DNA of 64,000 nucleotides from NCBI RefSeq assembly GCF_013388355.1, contig NZ_CP058246.1, forward strand, positions 3,596,001-3,660,000, read 5' to 3'. Every line of letters begins with the position of its first letter. Within the stretch, counting starts at the first letter, position 1. The DNA comes from Flavobacterium sp. LPB0248 (GTDB taxonomy: Bacteria; Bacteroidota; Bacteroidia; Flavobacteriales; Flavobacteriaceae). This document shows, one piece after another, positions 25,439 through 34,636 of this stretch. Made by a program: the position numbers and the translations under genes. The notes under the pieces are model-generated. The model did no database searches. It was given only the letters and a program-made list of their open reading frames with translations, and was not told where the DNA came from.

Positions 25439-26011
25439 TGCTTATAAAGACGCAAACTTATAGTCAAAATTACTTTTTCCTTCATTTTGTCGACTTCATT
25501 TATAGGTAAAATCATTGTAAATTTTAAAATATAAATGAAATCACGCTATTTTTTTTGGCTTGATTTTAACTTTTTAAGTGTAAAAATAACACCTAATAAT
25601 TTCGTAATAGTTATTGATGTAATCGATTGTTTTTTTTATAAAAATCGAATCAAATGCACGAATAATAAAAATATATTTAATATTTTATCTTAAGATAAAT
25701 TAGATATGTCATAGAAAAAGTCGATATATTTTTTAATATGTAATTTTTTTTATGAAATTTTTATGAAATTTTATTTTTCGTTTTAAAAAAATATCTATGT
25801 TTGTGTAATCGATTACAACTTCATTTTTAATCTTCGAAATCGATTAAGTTATATGATGGAAAACAGAGCAGGAATAAAGCTTTGGGGGAGAGGTGAATAA
25901 ATTACTATTAAATAAAAACCACAAATATTAACTATAAAATGAATTGAAAGTAACCACAAAAAACCACTTAAACCAAAAAGAAAAAACTTTTAATAACTTA
26001 AACAATCAACC
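25439..26011 (+). promoter_or_regulatory. Long leader and promoter of the SusC/SusD operon with LacI-like operator
   Basis: The -7 box TATGTTTG (25796-25803) matches TANNTTTG. Immediately after it lies the perfect 14-bp palindrome TGTAATCGATTACA (25804-25817), with the central CG of LacI-family operators. Related half-matches are TGTAATCGATTGTT (25618-25631) and AAATCGATTAAG near 25837. The palindrome would sit at the transcription start, where a repressor blocks initiation. The leader from there to the SusC ATG is about 200 nt, AT-rich and without an ORF. No LacI-type gene is in the window. Confidence 0.65.
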
Positions 26012-29000
26012 ATGAACTTTAAAGAACTATTAAACAAAGGAGCAAATTTTTGCTTTAAACTTGTTTTCTTACTGTGCTTATTGATCGGTAGTCAAGTACA
26101 CGCTCAGGGCACAACGATAGAGGGAACCGTGAAGGATGCCGCGGGACTTTCTCTTCCTGGGGTAAACGTCTTAGAAAAAGGAACTAAGAACGGAACTTCT
26201 ACCGATTTTGACGGGCATTATAAAATAAAACTAACCAACCCAAAAGCCGTATTGAGTTTTTCTTTTATTGGGTTTCAAAGCATTAATATTTCTGCAGAAG
26301 GAAAGACTAAAGTAAATGCAACACTAGTAGAAGATTCGAATAACTTAAATGAAGTTGTTGTAATCGGATATGGAACAGCTAAGAAATCTGATTTAACAGG
26401 TGCTGTGTCAACTATTTCAGGAGCTGATTTGAAAAAAGTACCAGTGGCTAACGTTGCTGAAGCTTTAACAGGTCGTATAGCGGGTGTGCAGGTAACTGCA
26501 GCAGAAGGTTCTCCAGATGCTGATATTAGAATTAGAGTTCGTGGAGGTGGTTCGCTTACTCAAGATGCTTCGCCTTTAATCATTGTAGATGGATTCCCTA
26601 TCAATAATATGAATGATATTTCTTCTTCTGACATTGATACAATGACCGTTTTAAAAGATGCTGCTTCAACTGCAATTTATGGATCACGTGGTGCAAATGG
26701 GGTAATTCTTATTACAACAAAAAAAGGGAAAGACGGAAAAATGGCCGTGAACTTTAATATGTTCTACGGTATGAAGACGATGGCAAAAGATATTGATGTT
26801 TTGTCACCTGAAGATTATACTAAATGGCAATATGAATATGCTTTGCTTTCTCAAAGTGGAACAAAAGTAGCTTCTGATCCAGATTCATACACTAAGTATT
26901 TTGGAAATTGGCAAGATCACGATATGTACAAGGGATTGAAGGGAGATGATTGGCAAAAACAGATTTTTGGACGTAGAGGTGAGGTACAAAGCCGTGATTT
27001 AGGAATTAGAGGAGGAACAGATAAGCTTAATTACAATTTTAATTATGCTCATTACGATGAAAAGGCAATTATGATTGGCTCAAACTACAAAAGAAACAAC
27101 TTAGCCTTAGCTTTAAAAAGTAAGTTAAACGACAAGATCGATGTTGGTTTCACGATGCGTTACTCAGATACAGAGATTGATGGTGGTGGTGTAAATGAAC
27201 AAAACGAAAAATCTTCAACAGATTCTCGTATGCGTACGATTGTGGGTTATGCGCCACTTCCTGTGTCAGGTTTGACTTCAGATGATACTGCAGGAGATGG
27301 ATCTGATGTATTGATTAATCCTTTTAAATCTGTTTCAGATAATGATCGTCAGCAATTGCGTAAGAACTTTAATATGTTAGGAAGTTTCGGATGGCAGATT
27401 GTAGATAATTTAAAGTTGAATGTAGATTTAGGTGTAGATAATTTTAATACCCAAGACTACCGTTTTTACGGACTAACTACGTATTATGTGGCTAATGCAC
27501 CATTAGCTACAATGCAGAATATGCCTGCAATGATTATGGCAGATACTAAAGACAGACGTTTCAGAAATGCTAATACGCTGACTTACGATTTCAAAAAATT
27601 AATGGGAGATGACCATCATTTGAATGTTCTTGTTGGAGAAGAAAGTATTGAATACAATTCAAATACTGTAACTAGCACTATTCATGGATATCCAAAGTTC
27701 TTTGATTTTGATCAGGCAAAAAAATTGACTACACAAGGAACTCCACAATCTGTAGACAATTACTATAACCCAGATGATAAATTATTATCATTCTTCGGGC
27801 GTGCAAATTACGACTACAAAAATCGTTATATCCTTTCTGCTACATTCCGTGCCGACGGATCTAGTAAATTTTTAGCGGAGAATCGTTGGGGGTATTTCCC
27901 AGCTTTTGCAGCAGGATGGAAAATGTCAGAAGAAAGCTGGTTAAAAAATCAAAGCTGGTTAAGTCTTTTGAAACTAAGAGCAAGTTATGGTGAAGCAGGA
28001 AACAATAATATTCCTGTGGGGCAGCAAATTCAAATTTTTCAATCTACAGCAACATCATGGATCAATGGCGTTACTAGTGTTTGGGCACCTTCAAAAACAA
28101 TGCCTAATCCAGATTTGAAATGGGAGACAACAGTAACTCAGAATTTTGGTTTAGATTTCGCATTCTTCAAAAATCGCTTAAGTGGTAATTTCGATGTCTA
28201 TAAAAATGTTACAAGCGACTTATTAATTAATTTCCCAGTTGCTGGATCTGGATATGATTTCCAATATCGTAACATGGGAGAAACACAAAACACAGGTTTT
28301 GAAGCAACTTTAAATGTTGTGGCAATTGAAAAAGCTAAATACGGATTGAATTTTTCATTCAATATGGGAATAAACAAAAATCGTATTAATTCATTAGGTA
28401 CTATGAATGATTTTGGACAGGCAACAGGTTGGGCTTCTTCACAAATTGGAGATGATTACCTTATCGCAGTTGGTGGTTCATTAGGTAGTATGTATGGTTA
28501 TAGAAATGATGGAAGATACGAAGTTTCAGACTTTGATTATGTTGGAGGGAAATATGTCCTAAAAAGCGGAGTAGTTAACACTTCAACTTCTTTGGTAGGA
28601 GACGGAAGTTCTCTTAAACCAGGAGACATGAAATTGAAAGATGTTAATGGAGATGGTAAAGTAGATATTAACGATAAAACAGTTATTGGAAATGTTAATC
28701 CTAAAAGCTATGGTGGTTTTATAATCAACGGGAATGCTTATGGATTTGATTTAATGGCAGCTTTTAACTGGAGTATTGGTAATGATGTTTATAATGCCGA
28801 TAAAATTGAGTTTTCAACAGCTACTGCTTCAGGAAAATATAAAAACTTAAATTCTACTATGGCTGATGGAAAAAGATGGACAAATCTAGATCCTGCTACA
28901 GGTCAATTAGTAACAGATCCTACAGCATTGGCAGATCTTAATGCTAATACAACTATGTGGTCTCCATATATGAGAAGCGCAATATTTACAGATTGGGCAG

Positions 29001-29254
29001 TTGAAGATGCATCATTCTTAAGATTGAATACCCTAACATTAGGATATACAATGCCTGAGATGTTTACCTCTAAACTTGCAATTTCTAAATTGAGATTTTA
29101 TTTGACAGCAAGTAATGTTTTTGTTTGGACTAACTATTCTGGTTCTGATCCAGAGGTTTCAACAAAAAGAAAAACTCCACTTACTCCTGGAGTTGATTCG
29201 AGTCCATATCCAAGAAGCAGACAAATGATTTTTGGAATGAATCTTAATTTCTAA
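26012..29254 (+). CDS. SusC/RagA-family TonB-dependent outer-membrane transporter
   Basis: A 1080-residue outer-membrane protein importing oligosaccharides with its SusD partner, energised by TonB-ExbBD. Signal peptide to about residue 32 (VHAQG); CarboxypepD_reg-like domain (about 33-120: GTVKDAAGLSLPGVNVLEKG); TonB-box/plug start EVVVIGYGTAKKSDLTGAVS (about 114-133); plug with SPLIIVDGFPINN and ASTAIYGSRGANGVILITT, a SusC hallmark; then the 22-strand barrel ending SRQMIFGMNLNF with terminal Phe. The SusD gene follows 18 bp later. Confidence 0.96.
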   Translation: MNFKELLNKGANFCFKLVFLLCLLIGSQVHAQGTTIEGTVKDAAGLSLPGVNVLEKGTKNGTSTDFDGHYKIKLTNPKAVLSFSFIGFQSINISAEGKTKVNATLVEDSNNLNEVVVIGYGTAKKSDLTGAVSTISGADLKKVPVANVAEALTGRIAGVQVTAAEGSPDADIRIRVRGGGSLTQDASPLIIVDGFPINNMNDISSSDIDTMTVLKDAASTAIYGSRGANGVILITTKKGKDGKMAVNFNMFYGMKTMAKDIDVLSPEDYTKWQYEYALLSQSGTKVASDPDSYTKYFGNWQDHDMYKGLKGDDWQKQIFGRRGEVQSRDLGIRGGTDKLNYNFNYAHYDEKAIMIGSNYKRNNLALALKSKLNDKIDVGFTMRYSDTEIDGGGVNEQNEKSSTDSRMRTIVGYAPLPVSGLTSDDTAGDGSDVLINPFKSVSDNDRQQLRKNFNMLGSFGWQIVDNLKLNVDLGVDNFNTQDYRFYGLTTYYVANAPLATMQNMPAMIMADTKDRRFRNANTLTYDFKKLMGDDHHLNVLVGEESIEYNSNTVTSTIHGYPKFFDFDQAKKLTTQGTPQSVDNYYNPDDKLLSFFGRANYDYKNRYILSATFRADGSSKFLAENRWGYFPAFAAGWKMSEESWLKNQSWLSLLKLRASYGEAGNNNIPVGQQIQIFQSTATSWINGVTSVWAPSKTMPNPDLKWETTVTQNFGLDFAFFKNRLSGNFDVYKNVTSDLLINFPVAGSGYDFQYRNMGETQNTGFEATLNVVAIEKAKYGLNFSFNMGINKNRINSLGTMNDFGQATGWASSQIGDDYLIAVGGSLGSMYGYRNDGRYEVSDFDYVGGKYVLKSGVVNTSTSLVGDGSSLKPGDMKLKDVNGDGKVDINDKTVIGNVNPKSYGGFIINGNAYGFDLMAAFNWSIGNDVYNADKIEFSTATASGKYKNLNSTMADGKRWTNLDPATGQLVTDPTALADLNANTTMWSPYMRSAIFTDWAVEDASFLRLNTLTLGYTMPEMFTSKLAISKLRFYLTASNVFVWTNYSGSDPEVSTKRKTPLTPGVDSSPYPRSRQMIFGMNLNF

Positions 29255-29272
29255 TTTAAAAGACAACACAAA

Positions 29273-31075
29273 ATGAAACATAAAATAATAATAGCGGGAT
29301 TGATTATTTCGGGTCTATTTAGTTCTTGCCAGCAATTTGAAGATGACTATTTAGATGCGCCTGCACAATCAACATTAGATGCTTCTGTGATTTTCTCTAC
29401 AGCGGGACTTGCAAAAGGAGCTATTGACGGAATAAAAGTGCCATTTGCTGAGACGAACTCTTATAGAGGAAGATTTTTACCTTACTATGGATTAAATACA
29501 GATGTGGAATGGTATAACACTTCGCAAACAGCAGGAGATAAATCAGATTTATGTGTGTACGATGCGAAGCCAAGTAATACCGAGATGAATACAACTAATA
29601 ATGCCTATGCCATGATGTATTCTGGTATTGAACGCGCAAATGTTTGTATTCAAGGAATACGCCAATATGGAAATCCATTGCCTGGAACAGAAATGGGGCA
29701 ACTATTAGGAGAAGCTTTAACCCTAAGAGCTATTTACTATGCCGATTTACTAAAATCGTGGGGTGATGTTCCTGCTCGTTTTGAACCTATTACAAGTGCT
29801 ACTTTATATCTGGCTAAATCAAACAGAGATATTATTTATAAGCAATTAATTGCAGATTTAGGAGAGGCATCAACATTGGTGGCATGGCCTAATGAAACAG
29901 CTTATACAAGCACTGTAGAACATGTAAACAAGACTTTTGTAAAAGCATTCAGAGCTCGTTTGGCTTTAGCGGCAAGTGGTTACCAGCAATATCCTGACGG
30001 AGTAAGAAGAAGCAGTGATCCAGAACTTTCAGTTGCTAATATGTATGCATTGGCTTTAAAAGAATCTCGTGAAGTAATTCAAAGTGGTTCTGCTCATTTA
30101 GAATCTACTTTTGAAGGATTATGGAGAAAATACAACGAAGAAAATACTGCTGCTGGAGGAGAGTCTCTTTGGGAACTTCCTTTTTCTGATGGACGTGGTA
30201 GAATGTTATTTACGTTTGCAGTAAAACACACTGCAGCTTTAGATCAATTTCAAGCAAATGGTGCTAACCGTGGTGGAGTAGCAGGACCATTACCATTTAT
30301 TTTCTATGATTACGATCAAGCCGATGCTCGTAGAAATGTTACTTGTGTACCTTATAAATATGGTGCTGCAGTTAATGGTATCGCAAAACAAGAGTTAGGA
30401 ACTTTAGACACATGGTATTTTGGTAAATATCGTTACGAATGGATGAAACGTTATGTGACCTCTACTAATGATGATGGAGTAAATAAAATGTATATGCGTT
30501 ATGCCGAAGTATTGCTTATTGCTGCTGAAACAGCAAACGAGCTGGAAGGACCAAGTGCAGCGATGTCATATTTAAAGGAAGTTCGCAGAAGATCATTCTC
30601 TTCTGCTGATCAGGCTGTGAAAGTTGAAAATTATGTAAATGCTTTAACCAGTAAAGAAGCAATGTTTAATGCTCTTGTTGAAGAAAATAAATTTGAATTT
30701 ACGGGAGAAATGGAACGTAAACAAGCGCTTATTCGCTGGAATTTGCTTAAGACAAATCTAGATAAGGCAAAGCAAAAAATGGCAAATTTATCAGCTCGTA
30801 CAGGAGAGTATGCTGATGTGCCAGCAACGCTATACTACAAATATCAAGCAGATAATGTAAGTTTAGATATTTATGGGCTAAATAGAGGAGAAAATGTAAA
30901 TCCGGGTGCAGCCTATTCATCTACGACATGGACTTGGACAGGAACATCTGCAGATGCTAAGATAGCTTCATTATATAAGGTGGGAGTAAATCCTGATAAC
31001 AGACAATTCTGGCCAATATGGCAAGTGTTTATTGACGGAAGTAATGGTCAGTTAAAAAATGATTACGGTTATTAA
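29273..31075 (+). CDS. SusD/RagB-family surface glycan-binding lipoprotein
   Basis: A 600-residue outer-membrane lipoprotein (lipobox LFSSC, Cys about residue 19) that caps the SusC transporter and delivers glycans. The early part holds TPR-like helices (GEALTLRAIYYADLLKSWGD is a signature), with LLIAAETANELEGPSAAMSY and a late NALVEENKFEFTGEMERKQA-type helix typical of the SusD C-terminal domain. Ligand specificity cannot be read from sequence. It is the middle gene of the three-gene operon. Confidence 0.95.
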   Translation: MKHKIIIAGLIISGLFSSCQQFEDDYLDAPAQSTLDASVIFSTAGLAKGAIDGIKVPFAETNSYRGRFLPYYGLNTDVEWYNTSQTAGDKSDLCVYDAKPSNTEMNTTNNAYAMMYSGIERANVCIQGIRQYGNPLPGTEMGQLLGEALTLRAIYYADLLKSWGDVPARFEPITSATLYLAKSNRDIIYKQLIADLGEASTLVAWPNETAYTSTVEHVNKTFVKAFRARLALAASGYQQYPDGVRRSSDPELSVANMYALALKESREVIQSGSAHLESTFEGLWRKYNEENTAAGGESLWELPFSDGRGRMLFTFAVKHTAALDQFQANGANRGGVAGPLPFIFYDYDQADARRNVTCVPYKYGAAVNGIAKQELGTLDTWYFGKYRYEWMKRYVTSTNDDGVNKMYMRYAEVLLIAAETANELEGPSAAMSYLKEVRRRSFSSADQAVKVENYVNALTSKEAMFNALVEENKFEFTGEMERKQALIRWNLLKTNLDKAKQKMANLSARTGEYADVPATLYYKYQADNVSLDIYGLNRGENVNPGAAYSSTTWTWTGTSADAKIASLYKVGVNPDNRQFWPIWQVFIDGSNGQLKNDYGY

Positions 31076-31112
31076 AATCTTTCAAAAAATTAATAATAAA
31101 GTATAAATTATT

Positions 31113-32705
31113 ATGATGAAAACAAAATATATATTTAAAGGGTTAATAACGATATTACTTCTCGCAATTTCAATTTCAAGCTGCGAAAGTTATAATGAAG
31201 CGTTATTAGACAACATAGGAAATTCAAGAGAGTTTTCTCCAATTGGACTTACTGCCAAAATTAGAAATTCAACTACTGTTGAATTGAATTGGTCAGTCAA
31301 AAAAGATGAAGCTCCAGATCATTTTGTAGTAGAATTTAGTGCCGATGATCCTGAGTTCAAGACTATTTATAAAACAATAAATGTTACAGCTTCGCAACTT
31401 CCTGTGCAAGTAGCATTAGAAGGAGAAACTGTTTATTCTATCAGAGTAAAAGCAGTTAGTGGTAAAGGATTAGAAGATTCTAAATGGTATATTACCACAG
31501 CAACAACATTAACAGAGCAAATTTTCTTCCCTGTTCAAGATGCAGATATTGAAGCAACTAAGGTTACTTTAAGATGGACGCCTAACAGTGCAGTAACACA
31601 AATTTCTGTTGAGCCAGGAAGTATTACACATACAATTACAGCAGCAGAAAAAACAGCTGGAGTTGCAACGGTAACAGGTCTTACGGGTGAAACTGCTTAT
31701 ACTGCAACATTATTAAACGGAACGAAGAAAAGAGGGGTAGTAACTTTTACTACGGGAATTGATATTGGAACAGGAATTTTAGTTAAGCCAGAAGATGATG
31801 TGCTTCAGAAAATTACTGACGCTCCTGCTGGATCTGTTTTAGTGTTTATGCCTGGAGATTATAAAGTTTATACAGGAGACATTGCTTTAAACAAATCAAT
31901 TACACTACGTGGTCTACGTCCTGGCGATAAACCAAAACTACACAATACTTTTACGGTAAATGTAGGAACTTCAAACCTTTCTTTAATTGATCTTGATCTA
32001 GACGGAACAGGTATAACAAATGGAAGTGTAATCACATTTGGTGTTTCAGGAACTTTTGGTGATGTTTTAGTAAGTGGTTGTAGAGTACATGATTTTACTC
32101 GTTCATTCCTTTCTAATACAGCCACTGGCGCAGCTGCTAAAATAAATTCATTTACAATCGATAATTGTATTGTTAAAAATGTAAACACTAATGCAGGTGC
32201 TGAATTTATTGATGTAAGATCTGGTGTTGTAACTAATATTGTACTTCAGAATAGCACATTTGACACTTGTTCGGACTCACGTGAATTTATTCGTTTAGAT
32301 GCTTCTACAGGTTTGACAGGTACAGGTTTAACAACTAATGTTTTAATTAACAATTGTACTTTGTACAAGGTTTGTACTACTGCTGCTTCAAAAAGACTAT
32401 TGTACAGCCGTTTTGCAAGTAATGCATCTACTGTCAAAAACACTATTATAACAGATGCACCGGCTGCGATATATTCAAACCAAAATGGTACAAGTACACC
32501 TACAACACCGCCAACATTTTCTAATAACAATTATTATAATGCGAGTTTGTTGTACACAGTTGGAGCAGCTGCTATCACTGTTGATAAGTCTACTTCGTAC
32601 ACAACATTAAACCCGCAATTTGTGGATGCTGCGGCTGGTAACTTTAAAGTGCAAAACCAAACATTGATTGATAACAATATTGGTGACCCTCGTTGGTTAA
32701 AATAA
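31113..32705 (+). CDS. Surface lipoprotein with FN3-like and beta-helix (DUF4957/DUF5123) domains
   Basis: A 530-residue lipoprotein (lipobox ISISSC). Residues about 40-125 form a fibronectin type III-like domain (GLTAKIRNSTTVELNWSVKK), about 130-210 a second FN3-like domain, and about 220-530 a right-handed beta-helix with ILVKPEDDVLQKITDAPAGS, then SITLRGLRPGDKPKLHN, which matches DUF4957, and a DUF5123-like tail with FSNNNYYNASLLY. In the polysaccharide utilisation loci I know, this family stands third after SusC and SusD, often in pectin or galacturonan systems, as a surface glycan-binding protein or polysaccharide lyase-like protein. No catalytic residues were identified. Confidence 0.82.
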   Translation: MMKTKYIFKGLITILLLAISISSCESYNEALLDNIGNSREFSPIGLTAKIRNSTTVELNWSVKKDEAPDHFVVEFSADDPEFKTIYKTINVTASQLPVQVALEGETVYSIRVKAVSGKGLEDSKWYITTATTLTEQIFFPVQDADIEATKVTLRWTPNSAVTQISVEPGSITHTITAAEKTAGVATVTGLTGETAYTATLLNGTKKRGVVTFTTGIDIGTGILVKPEDDVLQKITDAPAGSVLVFMPGDYKVYTGDIALNKSITLRGLRPGDKPKLHNTFTVNVGTSNLSLIDLDLDGTGITNGSVITFGVSGTFGDVLVSGCRVHDFTRSFLSNTATGAAAKINSFTIDNCIVKNVNTNAGAEFIDVRSGVVTNIVLQNSTFDTCSDSREFIRLDASTGLTGTGLTTNVLINNCTLYKVCTTAASKRLLYSRFASNASTVKNTIITDAPAAIYSNQNGTSTPTTPPTFSNNNYYNASLLYTVGAAAITVDKSTSYTTLNPQFVDAAAGNFKVQNQTLIDNNIGDPRWLK

Positions 32706-32728
32706 AAATCGTGGTTGATTAAATAGAG

Positions 32729-32767
32729 AAAAGCGGGATACAATTTACTTTGTAATCCCGCTTTTTT
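32729..32767 (+). terminator. Terminator of the SusC/SusD operon
   Basis: Arms AAAAGCGGGAT and AATCCCGCTTTT with ACAA/TTGT pairing inside the loop, followed by T residues, 23 bp after the stop codon. It also faces the convergent pentapeptide gene. Confidence 0.88.
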
Positions 32768-32843
32768 AGTTTTCAGTCTCAGTTTTCAGTCTCAGTCTTC
32801 AGTAATGAGGGGTAGCTGAAAACTGGGACTGAGACTGAAAACT
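32768..32843. repeat. TTTTCAGTCTCAG inverted-repeat element
   Basis: The 16-bp arms AGTTTTCAGTCTCAGT (32768-32783) and its complement (32828-32843) are perfect. The left side repeats the CAGTCTCAG unit again. It is another member of the non-coding repeats of this genome type, located between convergent genes. Confidence 0.8.
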
Positions 32844-32848
32844 AACAA

Positions 32849-33421
32849 CTACTCAATAGATAAATCAAATTTTTCTAATAAACCTGCAAGCGCCGTATGC
32901 GAAACTTTTGTTCCTTTAATCTTATTTTCTGACGGATCAAAGGCATAATTTCTAGAAGTTCTGAAATCGGTTTTTTCTAGTATGCATTCTACGAAAGTGG
33001 CACCAGAAAGATCACAATTTTTAAAAACGGCAAAAGATAAATCGGTATTTGAGAAATCAGTTTCTTTTAAAAGGCAATCTGTAAAATTGGTTTTCTTTAG
33101 TTTTTTGTAAATGAAAGTAGAATAGTCTAGAACGCAATCTTCAAAATTCATAGAAAATAAAAAACTATTGCAGGCACTAAAGTCAAGTCCCATTAATTTA
33201 CAGCCAATGAATTTGATGTTTTTCAATCCCGTATTTCGCAAAGTTGTCAACGAAAGATTGCAGTTTTTAAATGTGCAATCTAGAAAGTCGTTATGGCTTA
33301 AATCACTTTTAGAAAAGTTGCAGTTTATGAATTCGCAGTTTACAAATTCGGTATTGGCTAAACTTTGATCCGAATAATCAATCGTTTCAAAAGTTCGGTT
33401 TTGGTATAATTTTGATTCCAT
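32849..33421 (-). CDS. Pentapeptide-repeat protein (Qnr/McbG-like fold)
   Basis: A 190-residue cytosolic protein made almost entirely of pentapeptide repeats A(D/N)LxX: FVNCEFINCNFSKSDL, FLDCTFKNCNLSLTTL, FIGCKLMGLDFSACN, FKNCDLSGATFVEC, running from about residue 20 to 165. This gives a right-handed quadrilateral beta-helix that mimics DNA in Qnr and MfpA gyrase-protection proteins. Qnr proteins are about 215 residues with two loops; this one has one break near residues 80-95. Quinolone resistance is not demonstrated. It lies 25 bp after the small gene at 33447, on the same strand. Confidence 0.85.
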   Translation of the reverse strand: MESKLYQNRTFETIDYSDQSLANTEFVNCEFINCNFSKSDLSHNDFLDCTFKNCNLSLTTLRNTGLKNIKFIGCKLMGLDFSACNSFLFSMNFEDCVLDYSTFIYKKLKKTNFTDCLLKETDFSNTDLSFAVFKNCDLSGATFVECILEKTDFRTSRNYAFDPSENKIKGTKVSHTALAGLLEKFDLSIE

Positions 33422-33446
33422 ATAAATTTAAAAAGGCATGTAAGGG

Positions 33447-33656
33447 TTATTCTAATTCGATACAATCGAATACAGGGTTATTTTCAAGTAAGGCTCCTAC
33501 ATTCAATTCGCTGTCGACTCTCAGAATGTTGTCGCAATCTTCTAGGTCAAAATTCCACAAAGAATCAGGTAATAATTCATTTAGAAGTACAGAAGCCGAT
33601 TCAAATTTTGCCTCGCTATCAACGGAAGTTTTAAAAACATAAATCATAATTTGCAT
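33447..33656 (-). CDS. Small hypothetical protein, paralogue of the 61712 protein
   Basis: A 69-residue protein (start possibly three codons later at MIYVFKTSVD). It reads VFKTSVDSEAKFESAS, then SLWNFDLEDCDNILRVD. This matches the pattern of the protein at 61712 (AYKTNV..., INFDRQGQENILKIET). The alternation of strands and helices suggests a ferredoxin-like or HMA-like fold, but the CxxC metal motif is absent. It is upstream of the pentapeptide gene by 25 bp and likely co-transcribed. Function is unknown. Confidence 0.6.
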   Translation of the reverse strand: MQIMIYVFKTSVDSEAKFESASVLLNELLPDSLWNFDLEDCDNILRVDSELNVGALLENNPVFDCIELE

Positions 33657-33717
33657 TTTTGAGGTAGCAAATTTCTGAAAAACGTCTACATATTTGTTAG
33701 GATTCTTTAATCAATAA

Positions 33718-34635
33718 TTAGGACTTATCAATCATTTTTCGGTATCGAATAGGAGAGATTCCTTCTGCTTTTTTAAAAAATCGACTAAAGTAAGATTGAT
33801 CTTCAAAGCCTACCTGCGTTGCGATTTCGCCTACAGAAAGTGTGGTTTGAAACAATAAATATTTGGCCTCTAGCAATATGTTTTCGTCAATCCATTTTAC
33901 AGCAGATTTTCCGGTTACATTTTTGACACATTTGTTTAAATGATTGGGAGTAACATTTAGCATCGACGAATAATAATTGACCTGATGATGGGTTTTAATA
34001 TGGTCATGAATCAATTCTTTAAATTTCCCCGTAATTGCTTCTGCTGCCGAAATACTTTTAGAAGTCTTCACCGCATTTTTTTTCATTTCATAAAACAAAG
34101 TAATCAGATACGACTGAACAATATTTAAATCTGTAACTGTTTTTTCAGAATATTCCTTTTTCAATCGTTCCAAAATATTGGTAATTGGAGCAATATCTTC
34201 GGGAGCAAGTTTAACTTTGGGGTCTCCTGAAATTTTTAGAAAGTCAAAATCATTGAGCAGTTCACGGCTGCCATATTTCCGAATCAAAATATCGGGATGA
34301 AACTGGCAGATATAACCTTTATGAATATTGTTAACATTATCAAGAGAAAAAATCTGACCAGCAGGAACCATAATCATTTCGTTATCGGTCGTGGCATATT
34401 CCTGATAACCTAATTTCATAACATGCTGACCTGACGAAATAAAAATCAAAGTATGGCAAGAATGTTTAGAAGGCGGAACAGGATGTTGCATCTGCATCAT
34501 TTCTTCGATTTCAAGACAGAAAAAATGATCCGAATTCGATTTGAAAAGTAAATGAATAGGGTTGTCTTCTCCTAAAAACTTTTCTCGAAACCCTTTTGGA
34601 TTATAGGTTTTTATTTTCTCTGCCTGTTTTTTCAT
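33718..34635 (-). CDS. AraC-family regulator
   Basis: A 305-residue protein starting MKKQAEKIKTYNPKGFREKF; in-frame codons before it overlap the neighbour's 3' end, so this ATG is chosen. The N-terminal 170 residues form a cupin-like sensing domain (HSCHTLIFISSGQHVMKLGY, MIMVPAGQIFSL). The C-terminal part is an AraC DNA-binding domain (HQVNYYSSMLNVTPNHLNKC, VGEIATQVGFEDQSYFSRFF). The start lies 1 bp after the stop codon of the DUF6642-like gene, so translation is probably coupled, and the two gene products are likely linked in function. Effector and targets are unknown. Confidence 0.88.
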   Translation of the reverse strand: MKKQAEKIKTYNPKGFREKFLGEDNPIHLLFKSNSDHFFCLEIEEMMQMQHPVPPSKHSCHTLIFISSGQHVMKLGYQEYATTDNEMIMVPAGQIFSLDNVNNIHKGYICQFHPDILIRKYGSRELLNDFDFLKISGDPKVKLAPEDIAPITNILERLKKEYSEKTVTDLNIVQSYLITLFYEMKKNAVKTSKSISAAEAITGKFKELIHDHIKTHHQVNYYSSMLNVTPNHLNKCVKNVTGKSAVKWIDENILLEAKYLLFQTTLSVGEIATQVGFEDQSYFSRFFKKAEGISPIRYRKMIDKS

Positions 34636-34636
34636 T

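Noticed and set aside
32849..33421. Quinolone-resistance (qnr) gene
   Set aside because: Pentapeptide repeats alone do not identify Qnr; length and loop layout differ, so only the fold is called.
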